The notes below the pieces were generated by a model that worked only from the letters and a program-made list of their open reading frames with translations, was not told the origin of the DNA and did no database searches. The translations under genes and the position numbers were made by a program. Positions 12,601-48,147 of a DNA stretch of 64,000 nucleotides are shown piece by piece. This stretch comes from Ichthyophonus hoferi (lineage: Eukaryota > Opisthokonta > Ichthyosporea > Ichthyophonida > Ichthyophonidae). Location of the stretch: NCBI GenBank assembly GCA_002751075.1, contig NAOQ01000095.1:7479-71478 (forward strand). The letters run 5' to 3'. Each line of letters starts with the position of its first letter. Position 1 is the first letter of the stretch.

Positions 12601-12691
12601 ATAATGTACATACGTACATACTCCCCCCTATACTATCATACCATTTGCCTGCCTCTCCCTTCCCTAGTAACCCACATTACTCCCTTATCAG

Positions 12692-13732
12692 TACCATCGA
12701 CTACGAATATTTCACCGATCAGGACCCTCTATACAATGCGACCCCGCTAGTATCCACTGTATCCCCTCCTGAAATTTGCAAATTGATAGGCACTCGGCCC
12801 TATACCTTACAGGATGTAAAAAAGGTAAAAGTGCTACTACTTCTACTACTACTTCTACTACTACTTCTACTACTACTTCTAAATTTAATGCTCCCTCTCC
12901 TCCCTCCCTATATGTCTGTTGTTTCTGTTGGTTTGTATTAAAACGAGAGTGAAAAATAACCAATCGAGATCCAAATTTTAAAATTATTGTAATATGGAGT
13001 ATAGTGATATGATGCAATATAATCCACTCCTAACCTAATCGAATGTAGTATAATCCAATAGGATGTTAATTGTTTCCTAAGATTATTCTCATTTTCAGTT
13101 ATATATATAATCATTGGATGTGGTTATGATCATTGATAGTATACATACATGATAATATATATGTATGATAGTATGTATTATAGTATCTATGATATCTGAA
13201 ATGTACAATCAGCAATTAATTACGATTAATTATGATTACTAATTTTGATTGGATAATTTTAATATATATATATATCAACAGATAAATACTGGTTACTGAT
13301 TGGTCGTCCTGCACACAGACACATGATAATTTCTCAAGAGGAGGAAGAGGAAGAGGGAGGGGAGGGAGAGGGGGATCATGGAATGATAGGGGAGATAGGA
13401 GAGAGGACAGACAGGATAGATATAGAGATTATAACAACGACAGACATGTAGATAGAGAGAGAGACAGAGATAGAGACAGAGAGAGAAGTGGTTACAATGC
13501 GGATAAGCGAGCCAATGAGGATGGGTATGTGCGCAGGGTTGAACATGAGCGTGGCAGGGATGTTAGAGATAATAGAGATAGGGATAGGGATAGAATGGAT
13601 GCACCATATCACAGACAGAGGGAAGGAGAAAGGCCCCAGTGGGGTGGGGAAAGAGAGAGAGAGAGAGAGCAGAGATATCAACGTCATCCAAATAACCCCT
13701 CAACATCAACGGAGATGCCCCCTAATCAGTGA
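12692..13732 (+). CDS. 3' part of an unidentified RGG- and RD-rich protein gene
   Basis: Two exons are supported: 12692-12824 and 13319-13732. They join in phase through a GT-AG intron that contains a CTACTT microsatellite near 12835-12880. The first exon encodes a globular-looking stretch (DYEYFTDQDPLYN, then PPEICKLIGTRPYTLQDVKK). The second begins with an Arg-Gly box (RGGRGRGRGGRGG) and continues with Arg-Asp/Arg-Glu dipeptide repeats, ending STEMPPNQ. RGG boxes and RD/RE repeats are typical of nuclear RNA-binding and splicing proteins, but I do not recognise the family. The first exon could instead start at 12723, since CGATCAG there resembles local acceptors. Upstream exons and the start codon were not found. 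Confidence 0.6.
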
Positions 13733-14084
13733 ATGTTCTAGGTAGACAGACAAGGGAGACAGCAAGTTAAACCATTAAATCAACCATTATCATTGTTGAC
13801 ATGGGACTAAATGATGGAAGCCATTAGTATGCTTCTAATAATATTTTAAAAAACCAATAGTGTACAATAAGATTGTGCAGCTATATATAGGATATATAAG
13901 ATATACCTTAATTGCTTTTATATAGCCAATTGCCAGTCAGGGCTAATTATTGGTTCAGTGTAATTAATGCATTCCTTGTAGTCTATGAATGATGGAACGA
14001 AATTTAAATGGTATTTAAAAATGGCCCATTACAGTGGATTGAAATAGGTTGTGAGTTCATCGTAATAATAGTAGTATTAAAATG

Positions 14085-16708
14085 TGTTGGAACCAAAGTG
14101 TTCACTGCACTTTTAGAGTTCATTCTTTTTTATTTATTGTTATTATATTCATTCGTTACTAGAAAGAAAAGGTGTTCCTTCTAAGTTAAATTTGATGGGA
14201 ATTCTTTGTGAATAGTCAATGTTTTATGTTGGTTCGGAGCTGAGTGCTACAAGGACGATAATTCAATCAATTCATAGAATAACCTATGTAGTCACATACA
14301 GCCTATCAAATACTATATAGGTGTCGATCAGTTAATACTTAGTCTGTGGATGCAATAGTATAACGTAATTTTATTCACTATGCCTTTATTAATAGGCAGA
14401 ACTTAGGCTACTATTCCGTTATTGTGAATTTTATTGTGGTATACACTATTTTTTATTTGACCAACTATGTTTTTATATTAATCACTAATATCAATCTTGA
14501 TAATTAGTGGTCGATGCAGCTTAATAACAATTCTATACACAGAGTTATTGATAAAGGTAATATTTTGCAAGATACCTTTTGATTTGGAATGGGTTGATAA
14601 TGGTAAGAACTATATAAGAAATAAATCCACTTACCCTAGCTGTTAAAGTTTATGGTGGTATTATTGCTGTAAAAATATAGTATATTATAGTGTAAATCAA
14701 GTTTTAATAGTATTATGAAATATAATATAACGCATCGAAATATAACTAACACAACACTGTACTACACTGTACGATGCAGTGACTAGTTCACTTTCTAGTA
14801 AAGAATATAAATTATATACTTCAAGCTCTTTAGAAACTATAGACATAATATGAATACATACAAAGTTACATTGAATTCCGAAATATAAATTTTTTATAGC
14901 TAGTATTAATAATAATAGTATTTTTATATGACTGAATAGTGATATATGTATGACTCAACCAATCTGATTCCTTTATTATTGTATGAAGCCTTGTATTTAT
15001 ACTTCTTTTTCTCAAAAGCCAGTCCTGCAAGGCTTCAATCATATCATATCATATCATGTGTTCTATTGAATTAAAAACTGTTCAATTACTAATTGATCGA
15101 TAACTATATGGTATTTGATTGGTTGGGCATTTTAAGCATTAGGTTATTTCTGTGATTCAATTGAATTATCGACCTTTATTGCAAGCTCCGAACTAATAAG
15201 AACACAAATCATTCATAAAGACTATCTATCAATATTAACCATAAGCGAACGTTTTCTCTTTTCTAGTAATAAGTAAATATAATAAATAAAGGACTGAACC
15301 ACAAAAGTGCATTGAAAGCTTGTCTTCCAACACCATATTATATTATATTATATTATATTATATTACGTATTGGAAAATAAGGAGAGACAGAAGCGTCCCT
15401 GTCACCTGTATTCGTTCAGAAGAGGAGGGAATACAGAGTTATGGGGTGTTTAAATATGTCCCTTTCCATACATGCAGTACAGATAGATAAGATATATTTT
15501 TATTATATTAAGAAATTAACATAAGCTGCAGATCTGGCCCATAAGGCTGATAAGATTAGGAGCAGACAGTTGAGCAGCCAGATGTTGCCTGATGGCTCAG
15601 TGAGACTCCAAGGGATTCAGTAGAGGATCTGTTTTCATGGGAGAGCTAGAGATGGTCATGACACCATTATTTGAAAACTGTGTAATTTAGGACAAGACTC
15701 CAGTTAACCCAACATAAATAAGACTACATAGTCTCCCCTTGGCAGTTACCAGACTGGAGAGACAGTGTTAAAGGCTGTTAGACTTGTCTTATGCAGGATG
15801 CCTAAGCAATGATTTATCTGGATTAAAAACATGTGATCTGAAATGGTTTATTATAGATTTGTGAAATCTCTGCCATTGGCTGGTTCAGTTTTAATCGATC
15901 GTCTTAGATTGGCATTTGGAACTAATCCTAGATACTCTCAGATTGCCAGGTTTAGATTGCACCAATCATTTTTCCAAATTACATATAGAATATTATTTTT
16001 CAATAATATTAAATGATTATAACTATATAAATAACTATTTAAGTTAATTAAATACTCCCATTTTAACATTATATTATTGGAAATAGGACTAGTATATGTT
16101 GTACTGGTAAGGGAAAACTAAAGCTCCCGTTAGCTGCTCTTGAATCTCTCTCTGATGTTCAATAGCTATCGAGGCTTTTAACTTCTTACTCGGCGATTGA
16201 TTGTGTATATAATAACTGTGATCTAAATGTGGTTGTGTATATATAGTTACCGTATTATTATCGTAGGAAGAATAAAAGTCAGACTATTGATTTAAACTTT
16301 TATTAGTTGGCTTTCATGGAAGATATCTGAAGTATCTACTTAATTCATTAGCAACTACAGATATAGTGTAAAAAGCATAAAACACATAAATTAAACAGTA
16401 AATATTGACGATTCCCAATCGTCAATTTTGATGACTGAGAACAGTGTCTTTTATTGGTTGTTTTTGTTCTTTTTATACATTCCCAATCTTTGCTTAAGGT
16501 GATATAAGCAATAGCCTAAATGGGATCAATCATAAAAATTATTATTGGCCAATATAATTAATGACAGATCACAGAGACCCACTAAGATTGTCTGATCTTA
16601 TCTCGATAATCATATGCCATCATGTCCTTATTTGGATGACACAGTTTTGTGTCGTTAAGGAATAAGCTGTAACAAAAAAAAAAAGCATTGAAAGCTTTGG
16701 TTCCAACA
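14085..16708. mobile_element. Fossil LTR-type element remnants
   Basis: The block begins TGTTGGAACCAAAG and ends CTTTGGTTCCAACA, the TG..CA inverted ends expected of long terminal repeats. An inner end of the same kind (CTTCCAACA) sits at 15332, suggesting more than one terminal repeat or an insertion. The left end matches fragments starting at 51336 and 63226. The segment 16083-16708 matches 61560-62351 beside the copia-type fossil. The segment 15385-15990 matches parts of 46262-47640. No coding part can be recognised. It is broken many times and clearly old. Confidence 0.5.
15385..15655 (+). repeat. Dispersed repeat family X, reference copy
   Basis: A unit of about 270 bases starts near AGAAGCGTCCCTGTCACC and runs through GGCTCAGTGAGACTCC to GAGGATCTG. 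An almost full inverted copy lies at 46262-46545, and shorter copies at 44930-45050, 46725-46850 and (inverted) 58960-59020. It lies within larger fossil blocks and may be an untranslated part of an LTR element; no class can be assigned from sequence alone. Confidence 0.45.
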
Positions 16709-17512
16709 TATAATATAATATATTGTGCTATATTATGATATTATTATATCTTACAAAAAAACCCAAAAATTGAAGAACATTACTGAGCCATCCTATCCGA
16801 TAGTTTTCAACAGATCTGAATTTCTCCCACACATGTGTTTGCAGAATTTCACACAGTTATTCTAGAAATAATGAATTAATAACATTATTGTAAACATAAA
16901 ATTAAAATCAATAATTTTAGTTTCATTCTAATTAATATAACGTACTTATATGTGTATTAATATGGTTTATAATTGACAAGTATAATGGTATATTTTATTA
17001 CTAGTAGATCAATCCGATAACACGAACACATTTATTGGACAATCAAATCGGAGCCTAATAGAAGGGCTATAATTAGAAGAATAAGATGCAAGATAATAAT
17101 TCTATTGGTGAATACTGTTTAATACTGTTTAATAAAATAGCTTTTAAATATATCATTACCTTTTAGCCAATAATAATTGTATATTATATTAATATCATGT
17201 AGAAATCTACAGAGGTTAGTGTTTATGTATTAGAATCATTTCACATGCGTAATATAGGATATATAACAATACTACTATGTCAATAAATGTTTGTGTTAAT
17301 CAGTGAAATACATACAGAGCTATTGTTGTTGTTATTATTATTTATGTTCATTTTATTATACTTATATGTTTATACTCTACAAATAACAGATAAAACGATT
17401 TCCAATTATCTCCCTCTCCCTCTCCCTCTCCTCGCACACGCACGAACAGGTCGAAATACTCTAGCTATATTATAATATACATTGGGATTCATCACATACT
17501 ATTACTGTTATA

Positions 17513-20244
17513 ATGGCATTAGCTAAGGCCATGACCATGTGCTCTAACCTCTATGTTAAGCGGCCGCTGCTAATGAATACTCTAACAATGTGCTCGATGT
17601 ATGGTACTGGTGATTGCCTACAGGTAAGTTTGGTTTCTATCGTGCTGGGTTATGTTATATTATATTTAGTTTACTTGGTATATCATTGTTTTGCATTTAA
17701 GAGGTATGGTAGTAAGCACAGTTATTGACTTATCAGTATTCTTAGTATTTTTTGTTTTTGTTTTAGTATTCTGTTTTTGATCACCCACTACCACTATATA
17801 TCCAAAATCCTACTAACTCATTATAATGTCTTATCATATTCAATTCATGCTATATCCTATTATGACTTATTTTATTATACTAGTTTAAATTTTATAATTT
17901 TAAACTGGCCTATACCTCTCTGCTATCCTATGTATTTTAACCTTTAATATGGTGTTAATTATTGATAATTGCTGCCTCTGCATATATTAAATACTTATGG
18001 TTCTTACCTCATATTGGCTAATAATCACGTAGATAGCGATATATTATATTATATTATATTTTATTATATTATATTAAAATTATATTAAAATTATATTATA
18101 CTGTATTTTCTTATATTATACTATACTATACTATATTAAAATTATATTTAAAGGCATGAACTCGGGAGTGTATGTATGATGACTAGCCAATAATCAATAA
18201 GGAAAGAATCGAAAAGAATCCTACCCGACCCTAATTATTGCGAATCTGACCCGTAATAGAGTATAAAATACTATATAATATAATATAATGGCAATTATGA
18301 TATATACTATTATGCTATTATACTAATATACCAATGTACTAATATACTATCATATTATTGCACTATTATATTATTATACTATTATACTATTATACTATTA
18401 TACTATGATACTATGATACTTAGATATTATAATGCAATATATGATAGATTTATAACATGCTCTTTAGAAAAGATAGTTGGCAATAGAGTATGCCTGATTT
18501 TAAAATTATAGGTGAATGATAATTGATCAATATCTATATGGATAGCAATGTATTGGATTGAACGGCACATTTAGCACACACAGAGATACATTTCATACCG
18601 ATTATTATATAAGATACTGCATACTTGTATATCTTAAACATAAATACGTAAATGCACATATATGTATATATAGTTATTAGCTGGTCAATAATAATAATAA
18701 TATTATTATTATTAATATTAAGTTAATTGGTTAAGTAGATTACTGGATACTTTATTATAATGCCATAAACAATTATGTTTTGTTTTAAACCCCAATTTAT
18801 ACTGTATATACATTCTTACACTTATTCCAAACCAATCATCACACAGCAAGCAATAACACATCACACCAGTGCAACCAATAAGAAGTACAAACATGACTGG
18901 GTGAGAACAGCTAGAATGGGCCTAGTGGGTGCCATTATGGGTATGTGTATGCATGTGTATTAATTTTGATTATCTTATTAGATTAACTATTATTTTATAT
19001 TTCATACTATTCATTAGTGCTTGTCGAAGGAGACTCGTCGTGTATTTTACTTTCAATATTATTATTACAATTATAATTATCTAATTAGAGTAATTATTAC
19101 TTGATAATATTTTTAATGGTTACTGAAAGACCATTGTGGTTGATACCATTATGGTGATCCATTTTCATTTTAATTATAATTATAATTATCATAAATTTGA
19201 CTGGGGGGTGAGAATAGCCATAATGAGTCTAGTAGATGTATGTATGTGTATTAATGTTAATTATAACTATCAATTAGGGTAATGATTACTTTACAATGTT
19301 TTTTTTAAGGTGTCTTGTAGGGGTGATTATGGATATGTATATATATTAAATTTTTGATTATAATTATAAATATACAATTAGAGTAATGATTGCTTTATAA
19401 TATTCTTTATGGTTTATTAAGGGAATATTGTGGTGTATACTATTACGATATAATTAATGTTATGCTACAAGGATTCAGAATTTTAAACCTTTGTATAACC
19501 AGTAAGGAACTACCCTGGCCTGACACGAAGGATTGCGAACCAAGCCACACATTACATTGTGCATAAAATATGTTTATATAAATATAACTATAACTATTAT
19601 TCTGAATATAGGATCTTCTTTTTATAAGTATTTCCTGTTGACTTATGATTTCTATTATATATATATATATATGTATATATTCATGTATATAATGTATGGG
19701 ACTGGCCCAAGGCCAGGTATATATGTACATACTGGGATATACATACTTGTATATACGTTCATATATAACATATACAATCACCATAACCTAGTCTCCCTCT
19801 CCCTCCCTCTCCCCCTGCTTCCCTCCCCTAGGCCCAGTCAACCACTACTGGTACCTAACCCTAGATACAGTAGTACCATCTATTCGGTCTATGAAGTATG
19901 TTGCTATCAAGGTAATAGGAGATCAAATCTGTTTCGCGCCAGTATGTGCGAGCTCGTTCTTTACGATATTCGGGGTTTTAGAGGGTAAAACCAGCTGTGA
20001 GATTAAGCAAGAACTGCGTCTTAAGCTGTGGCCTACCTATGTCATGGACTGGATGGTCTGGCCCCCTGCCCAGGCCATTAACTTCCTGTTCCTCCCCTCT
20101 CATCTAAGGGTCTTGTATGTTAGTGTGTTGACCTTGGGTTGGAATACATTCCTTTCACATCAGAAACATTATGATGCCCATGTCATAGATGAAGCCGATG
20201 ATATCAAGTCATTGGCTGCAGGGACTGAGCAAAGGCTATGTTAA
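17513..20244 (+). CDS. Mpv17/PMP22-family membrane protein, 3 exons
   Basis: Exons are 17513-17623, 18847-18940 and 19832-20244, in phase, giving 205 residues, a normal size for this family of small four-helix membrane proteins in the peroxisomal or inner mitochondrial membrane. The N-terminal part has the family block YVKRPLLMNTLT..GTGDCLQ. The middle has HDWVRTARMGLVGA followed by GPVNHYWYLTLD. The C-terminal part carries the signature WMVWPPAQAINFLFLPSHLR and LTLGWNTFLSHQ. Whether this is the PXMP2, MPV17 or MPV17L2 type cannot be decided here, so no symbol is given. Introns of 1.2 and 0.9 kb hold ATTATA simple repeats (around 18040-18420) and nothing else recognised. The gene is convergent with Brr2. 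Confidence 0.92.
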
Positions 20245-21468
20245 GGTATGTGGAGGTGTGGTACTATACTTTGTTGTATTATATTATATTACTATTATTA
20301 TTATTAACCGTTAGCAATATAGTGAATGTGTTATTATTTCCTTAAGTAGAAATCCTTACGATCTTTCCTATCTACTTATATATATATGTGGATCCGATTC
20401 TAGAAAGATCTTAAACCATTGGCCCTTAATATCCCTTCTATATTTTTTAGTTCAATCATTAACCTTGTCTAAATTTCCTAAAATTAAGTGCGGATTAGAC
20501 CAATTATATATCTGTATATCATTATGCACCACTGACCTACGTCCACTCAACAGTACCCTACATGCCATGCTGCGCTTTCCCCATATGGGATAATTATACA
20601 ATAATCTACTCTACCTATACCACACTTAGGAGGTGCACAACCAACAACGTGGATAGGGAGATAGAAGGGTGAGATGTTGACCCTAAACTACACTACACCA
20701 TGCATAATAATGTCAGAATGACCTACATATATTAATAAAGATGTACAGTATATTAGATAGGTTATCATTTCATCCAAACCCCAACGGATTTATCTATATA
20801 TTTATAGTTAAAACGGTAAAATATAGGGTAAACATAATGTACGCTGTCTTTATTTTAAACCGTTTCCCTGACAATGACGCCCGTCAAGTGGTTGTAGTGT
20901 AAGCAAAACTAAAAGCCCCATCTTAACCACACAGTGGTTAATTTATACCATTCTGAACACATGTGATGTGATGAGACCAAATTCAGATCAAACTATATAC
21001 CTAATATAATATGGTATACAGGAATTAATTTAAACCTGAATCATTTTAATATATTATATATGCTTCAACATAATTCAGGCCGGGCCGGGCTGGATGAGGT
21101 TCGATCTGTAGAGAAATAATGACTTTATAACACCCAAGTACAGTAAATTTCATATCACGGGGTTATGATAGAGCAATAGAACAACACATACACATACATA
21201 TATTGTGTTTTAGAAAACAGGGTAGGTAGGTGTTGGCTACTATAATGAAATTAAGTCCAAACCATTTCCACTTTATTCATTTATAAAGCCCAGAGCAGGA
21301 TAGGATCATAGATTATCCAGAGATCATGTATGAAGAATAACAATAATAATAAAACTCGCTAAGTCACCTCTGGACTGAATTATGTCACTCAAGTATATAA
21401 GACATTAAAGCATATCGTATATGTATCTAGTGTGTGGTATATGTTCTATAGTCTATAGTATACTAGTC
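20245..21468. other. Convergent spacer between Mpv17-like gene and Brr2
   Basis: This is the tail-to-tail interval holding both 3' ends. It contains one arm of the fold-back family at 20807-21045 and a short GC-rich GGCCGGGCCGGG patch near 21080. No exon was seen. Confidence 0.6.
20807..21045 (+). repeat. Single arm of the fold-back family
   Basis: This arm starts with the family end gttaaaacggtaaaa and follows the left arms of 166-1220 and 2542-3268 through the AATGACGC and AACCACACAGTGGTTAAT blocks. No inverted partner is present nearby, so it is a solo arm or a truncated copy. Confidence 0.6.
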
Positions 21469-43772
<22,304 letters not shown>

Positions 43773-45399
43773 TGTGGCGGTAAATAAAGGCCCTTTGGCC
43801 TCTCAACAGTATAGTATATATATAACAAGTAATAATATAATATAATATTATTATATTATAATATTATACGGTAGGGTGGGTGACAGTATAAAATATGTAA
43901 CGTAGAAATGCGATGCAGGGGGACATTTGCATGTGGGACTATAATTACATTACATAACTATTGCGTAGAAGTCACGTGATATAGATTAATTTTATGGGAT
44001 AAGAAGATTGGTGGCTTGGTTTTTATTCCTAATCTAAAATATCGATTGATCAATAGATGCGAGATACGATTAAATGATTAAGCGATTAACCAATTATCGC
44101 CCCGCCTGGAGTTCCCACGATTAATTTGGTTTGTAACTTATGTGGTTGTAGTGACGTGATGTGATCAATTTTGATCCATTTAGATACATATAAATATATA
44201 CATTTACGTATACATGTATACACATATGCTTACATCAGTTGATTTTTAGATGGTCAAGAAATTTTTATTAGAATAGAAACTGTAAGTCCAAGGAAAAAAT
44301 GAAAGACATTACTGAAGATCTGGTAATAATAATAAATATCCCGTACTTATTCCAGTCACTATTTTATAACAATAAAAAATGCAGTGAAACTGTGCATCAT
44401 ATGTCAAGCAAATACGATTATATACATATTTATGATGCGTGGAAACAACTGGCTCTTTAGTTTTTATTATAGAAGAACCATGGAGAATCGATAAAGTTGC
44501 ATAATGATAGACCGCCTCTCCCCTTTAAGTATGCAGATATATAGTTTACTACTTGCAGGCTCGCCTCAATGTAGGTATGGGTACAGATTTGGTAAATATT
44601 GTCACATACACGTTGTTCTAAATTATGGTGAGATCAGTAAAGCATTGCACAACATCTCTGTTGTAATAATACGGTATAGTATAGTCTAGTCTAGTACAAC
44701 CGCTATAATATAATCAACAATATCTACTAGCTAATGCTAAATCCAATAAAATATATAAACTGAGCCCGGACTGGTTGTGGGCATGCGTTTTTGTTTATAA
44801 GCGTGAATTTATTCTAAGTTAAGTTGTACATCGGCTCAGTTTAAGTGCGTTAGATATTGGAATATACTAAAAACAGATAATTAAGTAAATGATCTGTCAC
44901 AAATATAGAACAAGATTTTTCTCGGCAATAGGTAAGCCGGATCATTCCCTGTAGCCTACATCTTTTAAAAGTTGTGGGAATACCGAATAAAGAGGTGCTT
45001 AAACGTGTCCTTTGGCATACACAGAGTACACTTATGTTAAGACGTTTTTTTTAATAAAAAAACGTCAGCAGAAGTTAAGGGGTAGACTTGTAAGGTTGAT
45101 ATAGTTGGTCTTAGCAGTACCGATGCACGACTAAGGAGAATGTAAGGGGTGGCACTACAATTATAAGCACGACCACTAAAATCTCTTATGTTGGTTTTAT
45201 ATTTAGAAGGTTAGTATAAACTTAACGTATATTACTAATGAATTTAAAACATTTTAAAATATTATTGCAACTCGTCACGTTTCTATAAATTATATACTCT
45301 CATTTTCATGATACATAAAAAATATAAACAACTAAAAAAAAGATATTTATTGCTATTCTGATCGATAAGAGCAAACGAATTAGTCTAACCTAAAACACT

Positions 45400-46100
45400 T
45401 GCAATATTATAAGTAACATAAATTCTAAATTTCTTCATTTAGATAGCAACCCTAGTACAAAATATAACTCCAAAAGAACTTCACTTGTTGTAGATAATGA
45501 GGAGAAGAATCAGGCTTTTATTAGAAAATGGAACCAGTTTAAGCATTGCTATCATAAACAAGGAGATAGCTACCACAGGTAATGCTGAAAATCTCCGCAA
45601 AGTTTTTAATCAAATCATTGATATAATACTACTATTAGCACTCAGCGCTGAATCAGTCAACGAATTGTATTGCAATAAATACCATCGCGTAAAAGATCAT
45701 GCTACAAAAATACTTTTAATGCAGTACAAGGCTGGTATAAGTACGTGCTTATAGTGATGTGAATGGATTTCGGTGGAGGATGAGTTGACCACCTATGTTT
45801 TATATACTGTGCGCAGCTAAAGTGAGTAACCACTAACAATACAATAGCCATATAAACACAGCCACAATTAGATTATATTTATTACGTGTACAACATTGCT
45901 AGGTTATAAGCTAAAGGCTTCTATATTTTCATATGAACAACGTGAGATAGAGGAGCAGTTAGCAAGAGATTTAGCTCACAGACTACATGATCGCAACATA
46001 CAAATAGAACTCAGTAACATCAATACCAGGTATAGTAAGATTAGAAAGCCATCAATAGAAATGCATGGCAATTGTTGTTGTCATTAAGGAGCGAATAATG
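45400..46100 (+). mobile_element. Fossil gag-like fragment of an LTR-type element
   Basis: Short coding-looking stretches between about 45420 and 46090, rich in Lys, Gln and Asn, recur in degraded form at about 63400-63660, each preceded by a CAGTCACAATTAGATTA-like block. The repeated arrangement and the LTR-type end in front of the right-hand copy (63226) suggest a retroelement gag-region remnant, but there is no zinc knuckle or other diagnostic motif. The remnant is broken several times. Confidence 0.35.
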
Positions 46101-46261
46101 TAGCATAAATAATTACAAGCTACAAATATATTTGCAAGGCCATCATGCCGAACTCTTGCCATATATGTTGATTAACTACTGATTAATCATAATTTCTCCC
46201 TCAAAAACGTTGTATATGACCAATTAAGAATTGTTATAAAAAGGAAATCATGTTTTAATTT

Positions 46262-47640
46262 AAATATTTCTTTATAGAGCAGATCCTCTACTGGATCTCT
46301 CGGGAGTCTCACTGAGTCATCAGTCAACAGCTGGCTGCCCAACTAACAGCGCTCCCCCAGTCCTATCAACCATATGGGCCTATTCCTCAACTTATGGAGT
46401 TTTTTTATATATAATAAAAATGTCTCAGTTTATCTGTACTTCGTGTATGCAAAGGGGCACGCTAAAACATACCCTTAATTTGGTATTCTCTTTTATTTAA
46501 ATGGATATAGTTCACAGAAACGCACCTGTCTCTACTTATTTCCAACATCATTTAACATTATTAGCAACTACTATTACGATTGCATATATAGTGTACATAC
46601 GTTAAAACACATCTTAATTTAGTATATCCTCAATTCTAAGTAGATATAGGTCACAGGAACTGATTTCGTCTCCACATATGCCGACAAGAATATCAAAAGT
46701 CAAAAGGGGTGCTGGAAATAATAAGTAGATACAGAAGCATTCCTGTAACCTATATTTGTTTTAAAGGAGTGGAAAAACCAAATTAAGAGGCATTTTAACG
46801 TATTTCTTTCCGTACATGGAGCATAGATATGCTAAGATATATTTGTTGGTATCTAAGAAGCTGATAGATTTTGTCTTACTGTCTAATGACTTTGGCCGTC
46901 CATTCTCCGCTTTGCTCGAGCTGGAGTCTAGTTCCTATAAAAGGTTCCTAATTATGTTTTTGTCATTACTGTTTGACGATGGCTGTATTCAAAACTTTTT
47001 TCTACCCACAGATCCTTGATTTAAGTAAGAGTTGTAATCAATAAACAGTTCGTACAATAAGACTTTGTTTCTTTACTTGTTTATTAAATGATCGTTATGG
47101 TATTAACGAGGAGAGAAGCATCAACTCTTACCATTACTAGAGTAAAACGGCATGCAGCAATCCCCACTGAAACTAATTCAGAATATATTGATAGAAAAAA
47201 GTTTGGAGTACCGCTATCGTCAAACTGTAATGACGAGAACACAACTAGAAACCTTTTAGAGGAACTAGAATCCAGCTCGAGCAAAGCGGAGAACAGATGG
47301 CCTAAGCTGTAAGAAAGTGAGACAGAATCTATCAGATCCTTAGATTCCAACAATATTTTTATTATTAAACAAGTTGGCAGGACTTATCTTAGGCAGGATA
47401 CCTAAACAACAAGTTATTTTATCTGAACTCAAAACTATGGAGCCTGAAATGGCTTATTTTATAGTCGTAGGACCTCTACCATTGGCTGGTTCAATTTTGA
47501 TGGATCCTCTTGGATTGCCATTTGACACTAATGGATTGCACAAACACTTTTTCCAGGCTACATATGTATAATGATTGCTAATAATATTAAATAATTGTAA
47601 CTATATCAAAATTCCCCAAATGAATTAAATATTCCTGTTT
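46262..47640. mobile_element. Fossil repeat block with internal inverted repeat
   Basis: 46262-46545 is an inverted copy of repeat family X. 46725-46850 is a short direct copy. 46851-47016 and 47175-47350 are inverted copies of each other of about 165 bases, both containing CTTTGCTCGAGCTGGA or its complement. 47370-47640 matches 15778-16080, including the CCATTGGCTGGTTCA word. The block is thus a mosaic of pieces also found at 14085-16708. It is old, with several breaks. Confidence 0.5.
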
Positions 47641-47989
47641 TAGCAAGGGACAAGGATGTTCTTAAATCAAAAAAAGTAGAATAGTTCCTGCCCAATATAT
47701 GTAGGACATACACTTTATTATTACGTTACTACCCCTTTTCTTTTTTGACTTTGACTTTTTGGAGAAATTATTACACTTTAATATATTATGAGGTGAAAGG
47801 AAAAATGAGAGTTTATCACCATTTAATTGGAATGATGTGGGTCTGTATGGCGATGTTCAAGTTTTATTTATTGTTAAAACATATGCAATTCGTTGCAATG
47901 ATTCCTAATTTATATATTTATTTGTATTAGATTATAACAAAAAAAAAATTTGTTCTGCTATTAATGAAATAGTAGATTATCTATCAAGC

Positions 47990-48147
47990 TTAAGAAGTAA
48001 TTATTCAGACTAAATCACTGAGTAATTAAGACGGAGCTTCTAGTTTTGTTTACACTGTAGTCCTCCACATGACATATGCCATTATCATGGTAGCGGCTTA
48101 AAATAAAGACAAAGGAGATTAGGTTTACCCTATATTTTGACCGTTTC
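47990..48147 (-). repeat. Single arm of the fold-back family
   Basis: This matches the inverted right arms at 970-1220 and 3045-3268: TTAAGACGG, CTTCTAGTTTTGTTTACA, ACATGACATATGCCAT and a terminal TATTTTGACCGTTT. The partner arm is missing. It lies about 630 bases upstream of the Twinkle start codon. Confidence 0.6.

Larger units (their letters stand above)
10843..12691. other. Divergent promoter region and simple-repeat tract
   Basis: The left part lies upstream of PPIL1 and carries GCGTGAC/GTCACGC words (separate entry). The middle is plain AT-rich sequence. From about 11930 to 12600 it becomes a degenerate tandem repeat built on words like GATATGATATGCTAT. A decayed copy of the exon at 12692 lies at about 12040-12150. 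Upstream exons of the RGG/RD gene should lie in or left of this stretch, but I could not identify any with confidence. Confidence 0.55.
13733..17512. other. Repeat-filled spacer before the Mpv17-like gene
   Basis: No supported exon on either strand. The block 14085-16708 is an LTR-type fossil mosaic (separate entry). The rest is AT-rich unique sequence with minor microsatellites, and the last few hundred bases should hold the promoter of the plus-strand gene starting at 17513. Confidence 0.6.

Noticed and set aside
13376-13687. Hydrophobic open frame antisense to the RD-repeat exon
   Set aside because: It is the complement of RD/RE codons; the sense frame has the RGG box, splice sites and correct phase.
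43973-43978. CACGTG E-box upstream of Brr2 as a regulatory element
   Set aside because: A single six-base palindrome about 200 bases from the start is weak evidence; mentioned only in the spacer entry.
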